Source: Liopterus haemorrhoidalis (lineage: Eukaryota > Arthropoda > Insecta > Coleoptera > Dytiscidae). From it: a DNA stretch of 64,000 bases. How positions within the stretch are numbered: position 1 is the first letter of the stretch; each line of letters starts with the position of its first letter. Location of the stretch: the NCBI GenBank assembly GCA_963971575.1, contig OZ020622.1, forward strand, positions 10,578,279-10,642,278, in the 5' to 3' direction. Positions 44,290 to 56,313 of this stretch are shown here, piece by piece. The position numbers and the translations under genes are program-made. The notes under the pieces are model-generated. The model searched no databases. It saw only the letters and a list, made by a program, of their open reading frames with translations, and had not been told where the DNA came from.

Positions 44290-44815
44290 TGCCTCGAACT
44301 ATAGATATATAAATGTTTTATGCAACCGAGCATAAACATGGCAAATATAGTGTATTAACATTTTTCTGCAACATATCCTTTTCTCTCGATCAATTTTCAA
44401 ATCAAGAAACCAATCTAAATTCCACAATTATATACTCGATTTACATATAACAAATGTAGAATATATTTCAGAGTTATTGAAGTTAAATCTTTAATTAATA
44501 ATAAAACATAAAACAAGATAATATTAATACAGTTCCATTTGATATCTCGGAATGAACTGAAACTGACTAATGATATTGAATGTTGCAAATGTCAACATTC
44601 CACTCTATCAAAGAAATAACACACAGGAAAACATCTGCGTATATATCTTCTGATGTGCACTAATGGAAATTAGCTATCGAATATGTACGATCAAACTGAA
44701 TCACATAACGACTTTATAGATCATTTCTAGGGATATATTAACAAGTTAATTCAATAAAAAATAAAACTAAATATTATAAATAACGAATTATGAGATGTGG
44801 GAAGATTGAAAATTG
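44290..44815. other. AT-rich spacer
   Basis: No feature supported. Confidence 0.35.
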
Positions 44816-44823
44816 GTACTGAC

Positions 44824-45845
44824 TAGAGATGGGAATTTCGGCTCAGTTTGCGGAACCGGATCAGTGGAGGTCGTTCAGTTTGTTGAGCCGGTTCATTGAT
44901 CCGGTTCATTGATCCGGCTCAGTGATCCGGTTAAGTAAACATGTCTCCGAAACACAGGACGGTCGTTAGTTCGTAGGTAGAAAGTCGCTTAGAGCCGGTT
45001 CTTGCAATATATAAACTGTAAATATGATCCCGAGACACAGGTCGGTCGGTTGTTCGGTCGTAGGTAGAACGTCGTTTACACCCGGCTCTTGCTTAGAGCC
45101 GATTCTTGCAATATATGAACTGTAAACATGATCCCGAGACGCAGGTCGGTCGGTCATTCGGTCGTAGGTAGAATGTCGCTTAGAACCGACTCTTGCTCAG
45201 AGCCGGTTCTTGTAAACATGATCCCGAGACACAGGTCGGTCGGTCGTTCGGTAGAACGTCGCTTAGAGCTTCGAGGTAGAACGTCGCTTAGAGCCGACTC
45301 TTGCTTAGCGCCGGTTCTTTTAAACATGATCCCGAGACACAGGTCAGTCAGTTGCCGGTCGTCCGGTCGTAGGTAGAACGTCGCTAGCCCCGACTCTTAT
45401 CTAACATTTTTGAAACAAGCAATTCACTTTATGTAGCTACTGTATTTTAAACCAGATGTGTTAAGTTTATGGCGATGTTTATTGCCCTTATAAATCGGAC
45501 ATCTGGGATTTGGGCAATATTTTTAATATTTTTATATAGTATGGTTGTAAGAAAATACAGACTAACCCTATTAGTTTCAAATAAAGTGCCCTACAAATTG
45601 ATGACAAAATACACTTTATGATAATACATTACAAGCCAAGTTCTCGCGAAGTTCAACATGACATCGATCCAGATCCGGATCACTCCGGTCACTGTTCACA
45701 ATCGCCCGACCAATCGTATCCTTGAAACTTGAAACTATACAGTGAGCCGTGAGCCGGCTCATTTCAATTTGGTGAACCGTGTCACTTCGGTCAGTGTACT
45801 GAGCCGGCTCAGTGAGCCGGTTCGTTCATGAACGACCCATCTCTA
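44824..45845. mobile_element. 1.02-kb non-autonomous hAT element
   Basis: It starts TAGAGATGGG and ends CCCATCTCTA; GTACTGAC flanks both ends (44816-44823 and 45846-45853), a perfect 8-bp hAT duplication. Near both termini GAGCCGG and CCGGCTCA words are repeated, as subterminal binding sites would be. The middle is a minisatellite. No transposase coding. Confidence 0.92.
44944..45410. repeat. minisatellite inside the hAT element
   Basis: Five imperfect units of about 80-108 bp, each with CCGAGACACAGGTCGGTCGG, CGTAGGTAGAACGTCGCTTA and GAGCCG-TTCTTG. Open frames over it arise from the repeat. Confidence 0.88.
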
Positions 45846-45939
45846 GTACTGACGGAAAGATCTTACAAGAGATAGGCAGAGGAGAGTCAATTTGAATGAC
45901 AATGAACTCCCAAAAAGAGAAAGATTTCTGGAGCCAGAT

Positions 45940-47065
45940 ACAGAAAATTGTGGATTATCAAATATCAAGTTTCTCGAAAATAACGATACAATGCGCACGG
46001 ACGAAATGGTTGAGATCATCGAAAATCACACGACCGCGTACACCAGCGCGATCTGTAAATGGCACATAATACATAACTGCACAAAATTTGCATTAAAAGG
46101 CATAAAATTTGACGTTGAAGCCTTAGTCTTGTCAAGTTTATAATGAATTTTCAGCATATACTAAACGAACAGAGACTTTGAAAGATTTCCACGCATTTTT
46201 AAATATTGAGTATTGCGAAATTTTGCGCCATGTGCCAACCAGATGGCTTTATTATCTTTATTGCCAGCGATAAATCGTTTGCTTTCTAATTGGCCAGCTT
46301 TGCGGGCGTATTTTATTGAAGAAGGAGAAGAAGTATGTAGTACAATTATTTGGCAAGCATTTAAAGACGAAATCTCACTGCCTTTGTGCTACTGTTACTT
46401 TTTGCACAATGTTATGCTTGAAATCCGCCGAAAAACAACAAATAGAAAAAATGACAAATTTTTTGGTAGTTCAGTCAAAGATCTTTTAAACAAATTAAAT
46501 GAAACAGACAAGGCTACGTTTTATAAAGACGCAGACATTTTCTTTTAGAGATGTTTAGATTACCTGAAAAAATGGTATGATTTCGAAAACTCAGGTATAG
46601 TAAATTGAGCATACTTCAATGAAAAAACCGATTACGTGGGATTCCTTGAAAGACTTGGCCATTGATTTAAAGATCACTTTTGTTGAAAATAAACTTTATG
46701 AAGATTTCTGCATTTTGAGGGAGGTTCAAGACAGCATTGTTAAATCAAATGTAAGAGTGAATCTGAGGTGGGCAAAATTTTTCTCAACAGTCGAAAATAG
46801 AGTTGGAGATATGTTGAAGAAAGTAGTTTCATTCGTTTTGTCTGTACCTGTATCAAACGCTGCCTGCGAGCGTGTTTTTAGTATAGTATTCGATATATGG
46901 ACTAAGGAAAGAAACCGTTTAAATAAAGAACATGTCAAGGCAGAAATCCTAACGTTCTTCAATTTTAAAATGGACTGCAAAAAGTTTTTTAAATTTGTTA
47001 GTTCCAGACCAGATATTTTGAAATTCGTACGATCAAATGCAAAATATAAGTTCATAATAAAATAA
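45940..47065 (+). pseudogene. hAT transposase with frameshifts
   Basis: The first block, AICKWHIIHNCTKFALKGIK FDVEALVL, matches the C-x-x-H-x-x-H-N-x-x-K core region of hAT transposases. A shift near 46138 leads to YNEFSAYTKRTETLKDFHAF and HVPTRW; another near 46240 gives SLLPAINRLLSNWPALRAYF and LCYCYFLHNV. A third stretch from 46619 ends in the dimerisation motif PVSNAACERVFSIVFDIWTK ERNRL. Two or more shifts and a TAG near 46606 make it non-functional. The BED finger is missing. Terminal repeats were not identified; it lies directly beside the non-autonomous hAT at 44824 but their relation is not shown. Confidence 0.85.
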
Positions 47066-47317
47066 AATGTTATGAAAATTGTTTTTTTTTTCCTCTCCCG
47101 GATTTTTACAGCCAAGAGGTGGCAACGCTAACCACAACTGGTCCATAAGACAATAAATTACTTTCGTTAAACTGTTTATTACAAACAGATGTTCGTATTA
47201 TAAACAGCACAATGAAAGTTCAGGGCACATAGAGCGCGCTTTATACCATGTTCGAAATGCAGAAATAGTAATAAAATCACGTGAAAGGTTGAAGTCGCTA
47301 CGAAGAGCATCAGGACC

Positions 47318-47929
47318 TAGGTTTTTTGGTGGTTTAAGGCATTTTCAGAAGGAAGAGAGTTGATTGAAGATGAATCACGCAGCGGAAGGCCTTCATCTTC
47401 AACAACCGATGAAAATGTCGACAGAATCTGAGATCTTGTGCGTTCAGATCGTCGGTTGACAGTCAGAATCATCGGGGAAGAGTTGAATATGACTCACACT
47501 ACTGTTCAACAGATTTTGACCAATGAATTGGATAAATTGGATACGAAAAATCTGCAATGCGCCATGTCACACAGCAATTTCAAAAACGAGTTTTTGGCCA
47601 GCAATAACATTCCTGTGGCTCCTCAGCCTACTTATTCCCCTGACTTGAGTCCTTGTGACTTTTTCCTTTTCCGAAGATTGAAAAATCACCTCAAGGGACG
47701 TCATTTTGGGACACTCAAAAACACTCAAAACGTCTGGAAACGACCAGCTGAAAGCTATTCCAGTATCCCAATTCCAGCACTGCTATGAGGATTGGAAGAG
47801 CCGTCTCCAGCGCTATGTGGCTTTCCAAGAAAGTTATTTTGAGGGAGACAATATTGAATTGTAATTCTATTCGAATAAAAAAAATAAATAAATAAATAAA
47901 TCAGTCCGGTTACTTAATTTACACACCTC
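47318..47929 (+). pseudogene. internally deleted mariner, copy B
   Basis: Homologous to copies A and C from FGGLRHFQKEE-type sequence at 47318 to the right terminal repeat (CAGTCCGGTTACTTAATTTA CACACCTC, 47902-47929). The N-terminal block reads DLVRSDRRLTVRIIGEELNM THTTVQQILTNEL, then a distinct junction (DKLDTKNLQCAMSHS), then PTYSPDLSPCDFFLFRRLKN HL and ends EGDNIEL at 47863. The left terminal repeat and first 50 or so codons are missing; the first catalytic region is deleted as in the other copies. A TGA lies at 47430. Confidence 0.85.
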
Positions 47930-47931
47930 TA

Positions 47932-48313
47932 TTGTTTTAGATGATTGGTTGCAGGTACAGCTTGTGTTTTGCCCTACTTGTTTAAGAAGCTATCACATTG
48001 GCCATGTCAAGTTAGACGATTCAGTTTTGTCCAAAGATATGCTAGCAAGTCAAGTTCAGCTGGTTTTGTTGTAGGGTCGATTGTATAATCTTTTATAATT
48101 GTTAGGACATAATCTTTCCCATTATTTTCTCATATCCAAACGATGTGACTTGTATTTTATTTTGTTATTGTTAGCAGGTCTTTAAAAAATTCATTACAGT
48201 TCAGGTCAATTTATTTTAATCTACATTTTGATTTACTGTCGTTTGTTTGGTCCCTAACCTAACCTAATCATTATATCTTCATAAAACAAGTGAAGTTTTC
48301 TTTCACATGCCTT
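47932..48313. other. no gene recognised
   Basis: AT-rich; contains GTTTGGTCCCTAACCTAACC TAA at 48247. No clear feature. Confidence 0.3.
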
Positions 48314-48760
48314 TTACAACTTAACAAGCGTATTATATAAATTATAATATCGTAAATTCAATATGTTATATATGTTTTGACAGACAAACATGAGAAATGC
48401 ATCGTAAAACATGTTTAATAAACTTTGTCGTTTTGTAGGTCTGTTTGTTTGGACTCTTGGTATTAACTGATAGATGAAGGTCGAAGAATGGACGTTGACT
48501 GCAAGTTTGTTCGATTGGACTCTTCGATAATCTGGTAAATGAAGTCGATGGATATATAAACAGGAACAGTGAGAACCATAGGTGTGTTCCTTTGTATTTT
48601 TATTATGAACAATCCTATTGAAAAAATCAGCCGAATGCGTGTCTTCCAAAATCGGAGTAAAGAACTGTTTCGAGTGTTTCTGCTGCACACATCTCTCGCT
48701 CGCAAGTTGCTGCTTTGACTCAAACTCGAGCTTAAATTTGACTGAAACATTATCCAGCAT
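48314..48760 (-). CDS. unrecognised 148-codon open frame
   Basis: Begins MLDNVSVKFKLEFESKQQLA and includes QKHSKQFFTPILEDTHSADF and a Lys/Arg/Thr-rich QTNRPTKRQS, ending YNTLVKL. I recognise no domain, signal peptide or transposon motif. It is long for chance in AT-rich DNA but has no supporting splice or promoter evidence, so it may be noncoding. Confidence 0.2.
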   Translation of the reverse strand: MLDNVSVKFKLEFESKQQLASERCVQQKHSKQFFTPILEDTHSADFFNRIVHNKNTKEHTYGSHCSCLYIHRLHLPDYRRVQSNKLAVNVHSSTFIYQLIPRVQTNRPTKRQSLLNMFYDAFLMFVCQNIYNILNLRYYNLYNTLVKL

Positions 48761-48959
48761 TCACATGCAGTTCCGACTTTTCTGCTAAGTGATATATCAT
48801 TAGTCGTTTACATTTAGTTAATCAGATTAATCCGGGCGATCTAGATGTTGCCGATTCGTTCGTAAAGTCAGCAGATCGCATATAATAGATTATTTTTACT
48901 GCACCCGAGTGATCTTTCAAAACTCTCAGAGCATTTCTAAACAACCCGATGATCTAGAA

Positions 48960-50048
<1,089 letters not shown>

Positions 50049-50056
50049 ATCTAGAA

Positions 50057-50391
50057 GGTTTATATTGCTGGGATTAGTTTTGTGGTGGCTCTTATCGCGA
50101 ATAAATTTGAATCTAATAGCCAATTTGAAACTGATGTGAACATAGCCAAGCAAAATGGATTAAACATGTTCTGTGTGTGACAAATGCGGTGTTGTTGGAG
50201 AACACCATTTTTTAAAACAAGTACATTTTCTTTGATTTATACGCTTTTGTCAATTATTATTTGCACCATACATACTATAATTTCAAATTCTTCAACAAAA
50301 AATCTTTTAGTTCATCTTATTATTGGTAATAAACGACCACCACCAGACGTCTGGTGCCACCACCACCAGACGTCAGTACTAACCTCAGATT
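50057..50391. other. spacer with a short palindrome
   Basis: CACCACCAGACGTCTGGTG at 50338-50356, followed by a second CACCACCAGACGTC, forms small hairpins. No gene. Confidence 0.45.
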
Positions 50392-50393
50392 TA

Positions 50394-50676
50394 AAGCCTG
50401 TAATACATGATGCGATTTCTCGTTTTGAATCTCGTACGATTTATCGTACAAGAATTATTGTATCGTGTACTACAGGATTTTCGTACGAGATCTTGTACGA
50501 TATTGAAAACCATCCAATATTTATGCTCCAGACCTAAAATATTGTATAGAAATGAACAGATATCGACGCAGTAGATTATTGCGCATAGTCACGTGACCGA
50601 TACCGTTAGGAATAATTATCGTACGATAAATCGTACGAGATTCAAAACGAGAAATCGCATCATGTATTACAGGCTT
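50394..50676. mobile_element. MITE with identical 56-bp ends
   Basis: AAGCCTGTAATACATGATGC GATTTCTCG is repeated inverted without mismatch at the right end; TA flanks both sides (50392-50393, 50677-50678). Inside the termini TCGTACGA-type palindromes recur. It is noncoding and likely recent. Confidence 0.85.
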
Positions 50677-50797
50677 TATATTGCTTACGAAACAATTAAA
50701 CGAAAGATGAGCAATAGTATCTAATCTCGTAATGTCACCAGATCACTCTTTCGTGGAATCATTAAACGTAAATGCCTATTAATTTCTCCATTTCCAG

Positions 50798-51031
50798 GAC
50801 TTTCTTGGTGGCAGAATGGAAAATGACAACGAAATGAAAACGACAGTGATAAAAATATCCAAAAACACTGGTGACCATGTATATAGTCTATTAAACAGTG
50901 ACAGAATAATGTCAACTGCTGGCAGTGGTGATAGGCATTTGGAAAAAAATACAGTAGCTACTGCCGGAAGTCACGGTGAGCAGTTACTGCTAAACGAGCA
51001 AAGTGTTAACATAATTGTAATCAACGAATGA
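50798..51031 (+). CDS. possible last coding exon of a host gene
   Basis: A pyrimidine-rich tract ends in TTTCTCCATTTCCAG, a good 3' splice site at 50796-50797. From 50798 a phase-0 frame reads DFLGGRMENDNEMKTTVIKI, then SKNTGDHVYSLLNSDRIMST and ends NEQSVNIIVINE with TGA at 51029-51031. Base composition is more balanced than the flanks and it matches no transposon family I know. An AATAAA lies 276 bases downstream. An internal ATG at 50816 exists, but the acceptor suggests an exon. The product is unidentified; it may pair with the exon at 40024. Confidence 0.45.
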   Translation, partial: DFLGGRMENDNEMKTTVIKISKNTGDHVYSLLNSDRIMSTAGSGDRHLEKNTVATAGSHGEQLLLNEQSVNIIVINE

Positions 51032-51306
51032 ACAAATATTCAAATTTATTATTTTTTTACATTTTTTAGTTAATCAACATATGTATTAATTTTTTAGAGT
51101 ACAAAAAATTCTTTGAAACTGTGGGATCATTAAACCATAATTATCCTGAGTAAAAAATTAAAAGTTGCGTTCGAGTCAACAAAAAAATTTATAAAAAATA
51201 TATGTTAGATAATAAGTTTTTATAAATAGATGTTTTTTGTTTTTACCTTGTTTTGTTCTAGGAATGATTTGTTGAATTTTTAGTTTGTTTAATTTATAAC
51301 ATACTG

Positions 51307-51312
51307 AATAAA
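51307..51312 (+). terminator. candidate poly(A) signal
   Basis: AATAAA in GAATAAAGCATATTT, 276 bases after the stop of the candidate exon. In AT-rich DNA such hexamers are common, so this depends on the exon being real. Confidence 0.3.
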
Positions 51313-52013
51313 GCATATTTAAGAAAACACTGCAGACGTAGAGTCGGCTTAATTTTTTTACCCAAAATAAATTTTGAGAAACTAAACCAGTTTCTCAAAA
51401 ATGTATCAATAAAAAAAGTTAAAAATTTTATATAAAAAAAAAAACGTAATTGGTCGAAACGGGTTATTACCTGTATATTTGCGGGTCAAAAACATCTTTC
51501 TATGGCTAACCTTTTGGCCAAAATTTCTACCATACAGAAAGACAGACACATGAATCATGACATAAGGATTTCTTGGTTAAACTTACGAAACTATGTAAAA
51601 TCTTATATAATAATCCCTTATATCTGTTGTTTTTCTTGTACCTATCGTATATATTCGGAACTCAATTAGTATTTCTTCAACTGACTGAATATTTGGGAAG
51701 TTGCGAAGCGACACCCCAAACTAATATCTTGAAGTGTCTCACTTTATTTATTTTACCTCAAAAAGTTATATAATAAAATTTGTAAAAATGAAAAAACGAT
51801 TATTTTCTGTTCCGTGATGCAATTCTTAACAAGATGAATATTTGGAGGGCTATGGTGTCGCTGCCTATATTTAAATTTGAAATATCCCACTTAATATCTT
51901 ATATTATAAAGCAGCTAATTTGTCTGTATCTTCGGCGTAATCTCAGAAACTATCGATTTGAAAAACTCTTTCAGTGGTTAATAGTGTAGACCTTCCTAAT
52001 TGTGATAGACCAG
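51313..52013. other. no gene; one repeat fragment
   Basis: Bases about 51470-51590 (GCGGGTCAAAAAC, TTTTGGCCAAAATTTCTACC, AGACAGACACATGA) are a diverged copy of the right part of the element at 33885-34959. Confidence 0.4.
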
Positions 52014-52085
52014 TGTTTCTCAACAAAAAAACGCACCGCGGACCAGTATAATATATAATTTTCTAACGCGGCCCACTAATAATAA
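52014..52085 (+). repeat. hAT-type MITE left end
   Basis: CAGTGTTTCTCAAC and CACCGCGGACCAG resemble the ends at 30580 and 63253. The partner end is not evident. Confidence 0.45.
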
Positions 52086-53125
52086 TGGTTGGTTAATTTT
52101 TTGCAAGAAAACAAATATTTGTAATGTGCTACTAAATACTTTAATTTTATTTATAGAGAATCACAGTTTACAGAAAATATACAAAATATAAATTATTTAC
52201 ATAAAAAATGTGCATAAAATATAACAAAACTGCAAAAAACACATATAACGGAAGCCGTGGCATAACGGGCACCTTAAGAATTATCTTTAATAACATTTTA
52301 AGGATACGATATTCCTAAAAAATTTGTTAACCAGCCATCGGCCACTAGTTTAGTACAATTACAAACAATGAATACTGGCATAAGTAAAATTCCATTCAAG
52401 CAAATGACACGTGGAAGAAATGGACACAGGTGAAATAAAAGAAGAAAGTGCAAATTTTTGAATTATGCAAAATATCATTTCTTTTTCCGAAATAAATTTA
52501 AATAGCACGTGTTCTGAAACAGATCTAAAAATATCGAATGTATTAAATTTTCATCTTACGTCTTCGATTATTTCCCACGCGATAATAATTTTATTTAAAT
52601 AAAATGCCAGCATGTGGCAATGTAATTATTTTGACACCAAAGACCAGTTCCTTAACACTGCCCTTTAATCGCTTTGACCCATGAAACAATTCGAACCCTT
52701 AACAGAAAATCACTTAATCTCCGAGCGTCGATACACTGATTTGTTTCAGTACAAATAAAATAAAAATGAACAAGGAATATAAAATATAAGAAACAGTAAA
52801 TTCAGTTTCAACTTCATTGAATGCAAAAATGAAATCATAATCAGTTTGGTTACAAATCATCTAAATTTGCTGATTTTTTTTGTATTTAGTTTGTAATTAT
52901 AAAATAAATATCGGATTCATTTCTTGACCTTAAGTTCAAGGTTTTATAAGGCGGTCAAGGCTCGCTTAATAACCACAGGTCAAAAGGTCATATCTCAAGT
53001 TCGGAATGAATATCTCAAGATACATATTAGACATGAGTGAATTAAAATCGCATTATAAATACGAAGTTTCATAGAAAAATAACCAGACTAATACTCATCA
53101 TTTGTGGTGGAAGTTTATTAAGTTG
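52086..53125. other. AT-rich spacer
   Basis: No supported feature. Confidence 0.35.
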
Positions 53126-53136
53126 ATAAGAAGTTT

Positions 53137-53288
53137 TTTTTTTATTTTTTGGACTTAGCTGCTAAGACCAATATCCAATAGATGCATTTTATTTTAGAAA
53201 AATGCATGCCATAACCGGGATCGAACCCGAGTCTTCATAGCCTAGAAATCAGTGTATCGCTACACTAACCACGCCATGGTGACCGGCC
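53137..53288 (-). mobile_element. tRNA-derived SINE
   Basis: Read on the minus strand: GGCCGGTCACCATGGCGTGG TTAGTGTAGCG contains a Pol III A box, and CGGGTTCGATCCCGG the B box, 40 bases on. An A-rich tail (T run on the plus strand, 53137-53150) ends the element. ATAAGAAGTTT flanks it (53126-53136 and 53289-53299), an 11-bp target duplication. Confidence 0.9.
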
Positions 53289-53299
53289 ATAAGAAGTTT

Positions 53300-53565
53300 A
53301 TTTAGAACATACAATTAAATATAAACTTAGCACAATTAAACAATATTTATAAATTGGTTACTAGAATTGGTTTTATAACCAAACTGTCTGTCACATGCAC
53401 CTAGAATTTTTTTTGTTGGCAGTGAAGAGCATCATAAAGTAATAAAAGATGGAAGGTATCGCTCTCTTATTTTTTCCCCCACTATATTCTGTAGTATCAG
53501 AAGTTGAAATAACGTCAGAGTTGGATAGTATTGAAAAAAGTATGATGTAGAATGGACTTAACGCC
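53300..53565. other. spacer
   Basis: Nothing recognised. Confidence 0.3.
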
Positions 53566-53573
53566 CTCTAGGG

Positions 53574-54657
53574 CAGTGTTTCTCAACCTATTTGGTCATG
53601 GGACCCCCCGAAGTAATGTAAAATTTGTCTGCGGCCCCCCTGTATATTATATATAGAGAGAGTACAGGGAGCGGGTGAGCCGTGACGTCATCGTTTATAT
53701 TGTGCCTGTGTCGTATTTTGAACGCTTAAAACAGGATTATATTATTTTATAAAAATACTCAAAAAACTTCGAAATAAAAGCAAGCTCGACACAAAAACAC
53801 TTATAAACAAAGCAATGAAAAAATATGGCTTTTAAAAGTTCAGAAGCTCTAATTTTCATCAACAGACGGCACAAGTTAGTTTGCATTAGTAAGTTTTATA
53901 AAATGATAAATAGAACTGGTGTTTTATTGGGGTTCGGTCGACATAAAAAAGCACAGTTTGCGAAATATTTAAAATTATTTTATTCCTGTTTGCTGACTAG
54001 TTTTGGTTACATTCTGAACCATTCTCAAAGCTTGCAAACTATTATGTAAAAATCCAAAAAACATAACTGAAACTCTCCAAAATAAACCTGAATTATAGGA
54101 TATCAAGGATAATTTTGCTTTTTTTAATAGAACTTTTGAAAAGAAACAGGTTTTACTTAAACATTCTTTTAATAGTTTTTATGGTTGACGAAAAACTGTA
54201 TTCCCTATAATGACTTGAAAGACAAGTATTTTTATTTACAAGTATTCAAAGTGGCTTCTATTTTGATTTAAACACTTTCGCATCTTTACTCTTCTGTTAT
54301 CTGTAGCTCGATACATAATAATAAAAAAATAATTAATAATAGTAATAAATATAGCACTTTCAAGTCGTACCTACTATTATCATAGAAACGCATCAGCCGA
54401 CACATATACTTGATTTGACTTTGATATAGTTTAAAATTAATTGTCAAAATAAGTATAATTTATTTTATTTCTGTAATAGAAGATATATTTTTATTAATAT
54501 AAATGTAATAGGTATATTTATGAATTTAACACATTTTGAGCAAAATTGATCTCATTTCTATTATAGTTTCATGTTTCGATCTTATATGACTTCGCGGCCC
54601 CCCTACGAAGCTTTCACGACCCCCCAGGGGGCCGCGGCCCCCGGTTGAGAAACGCTG
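53574..54657. mobile_element. 1.08-kb non-autonomous hAT element
   Basis: CAGTGTTTCTCAACC at the left, GGTTGAGAAACGCTG at the right, with CTCTAGGG on both sides (53566-53573 and 54658-54665). Terminal GGGACCCCCCGAAG and CGCGGCCCCC regions are GC-rich, the middle AT-rich. No transposase motif was found. Confidence 0.9.
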
Positions 54658-54665
54658 CTCTAGGG

Positions 54666-55477
54666 GGACATGGACGAAGTTGGAAACCTCACTAAAACCT
54701 TTCTCGGAATATTTCACCCCCCTGTACTAAATTTGGTAAAAATCGATCTATCCGTTTGGCTTTGTATAAAGAACCGACAAACAAACAGAAATTCGTTTTT
54801 AAATATATGATTAAATATATGGGTGCAACTTAGTTTTATCTTCTCGAGTTCTGATCTCCATGTTGCTTTTGATCAGACTGTGGGAATGATTTAAATACGT
54901 ATGCCCCTCTCTTTGCAAAGACACGAGGTTAGGTTAGATTTAATTGGCAAGTAGAAAGGAAGGCATCATTTAACAATGTCGTGATGTACTAATATGGAAA
55001 GTTCTGTAAATTGTTGATTTAAATTACAGATGATATGACATGATTTGATTAAGTTAAATGTTTATTTTTATATTTTTTTAACGTTGATAATAGCAGTCGG
55101 CGCGTTTAACAATTTGGTCAACCAACCATGATAATTGGATACTATAAAAAAAGAAATTACATATGTCTCGTCTTTAGTTTGATGGTTTGTGTCGGATTTT
55201 CACAGGAGCGCCAGAGATCTGAAATTATAGACATATCTTTCATTTCAATTACCCCTGAAGGGGTATGCTGACATTATCACTCAATAGCTTATGTCAGGAG
55301 TCCCCAAAGTGGTCGTTATAGACCCCCAGGGGTCAGTATGACATTGTTATGGTTCGATTTGATCTCGGAGGTTGATTGGGGGTCGATGGAAATATTTTAA
55401 TAAAAAACCACGTAAACCATGTAAACATGTTAAATATTTTCACGTCATGTAACTTAAAACAGATTCATAATTCCCGT
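54666..55477. other. no gene recognised
   Basis: Near 55289 AGGAGTCCCCAAAGTGG looks like a hAT left end without a visible partner. Confidence 0.35.
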
Positions 55478-56119
55478 AATTTTCGGAAAATAAGACGCAC
55501 GGAACGTTCAGACGCACCCTAAATTTATGAAATAATTTTTAGAAAAAACATTTATTATTACGATAACTTGTACCAGCAACATTCTGTTCGTCTTCACTCT
55601 CTGTACTATCACTCGTCTCGTTAATGTCAGTATTCGTATTATTTTCGTTTGAACTATAGTTGTCAATCTCTTCAAAAACCAAGTCATCTTCCATACTATC
55701 CAATGCGTTGCTTATACCGAATTTCTTAAAAAACTTTATAATCGTCTTTTACAGTTTCCCATGAATTTTTTACCCAGGTACTTCTGAAATTGTCGTTTCA
55801 TACGTCCTGTTGCTATTACATCGTGATTTGGAATTATCATTCGTTTGTTCCACTCTTCCCGCATAAAATTATTAAATTGTTTATTAATCGACACATCCAA
55901 GGGTTGTCGTTGACTTGTAAGGCCTAAAAATGACAGCAAATTCTGTATTTCTGTTATATTTTCTTCGTTGATTCTGCTTTATGCGCTCTGAATTGATTCC
56001 ACACTAACATTGTACATTTATAAACAACGTACCTATCCTTCGGACCATAAGAGGCACTACAATTTTAGGTCGATTTTTCTGCATAAAAAGGTGCGTCTTA
56101 AGGTCCGAAAATACGGTAT
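55470..56119 (-). mobile_element. pogo/Tigger-like element remnant
   Basis: Left end CCCGTAATTTTCGGAAAATA AGACGCAC and right end GGTGCGTCTTAAGGTCCGAA AATACGG are inverted. The right end also matches 7593-7672. About 650 bp survive around the end of the transposase gene. Confidence 0.7.
55600..55980 (-). pseudogene. pogo-like transposase C-terminus
   Basis: Minus-strand blocks: LGLTSQRQPLDVSINKQFNN FMREEWN (the C-terminal catalytic L-T-S-x-L-Q-P-L-D-V-x-x-N-K-x-F region of Tigger/pogo DDE proteins), then, after a TAA at about 55736-55738, KKFGISNAL and MEDDLVFEEIDNYSSNENN, the acidic tail. The catalytic core upstream and the CENP-B-like DNA-binding domain are absent. Confidence 0.75.
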
Positions 56120-56311
56120 CTTTATTGTGCTATCTCTTATATTCTTCAAAAATATTTCGGGGAGATTTTCAGTGCAATATTATTTTTAGTTGAGTTACGG
56201 AATAACATTCGAACCATCTGTGTCGTGTTAATTTTTGTACTCAGTTCTGCCTGTACGCGACTGCCTTTCAAGTTACCTGCAGTGTTGCAGTTCACGAATG
56301 TACGTTACATA
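56120..56311. other. spacer
   Basis: Nothing recognised. Confidence 0.3.
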
Positions 56312-56313
56312 TA

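Noticed and set aside
45128..45376. Frame with repeated MIPRHRSVGRS
   Set aside because: Arises from the minisatellite within the hAT element.
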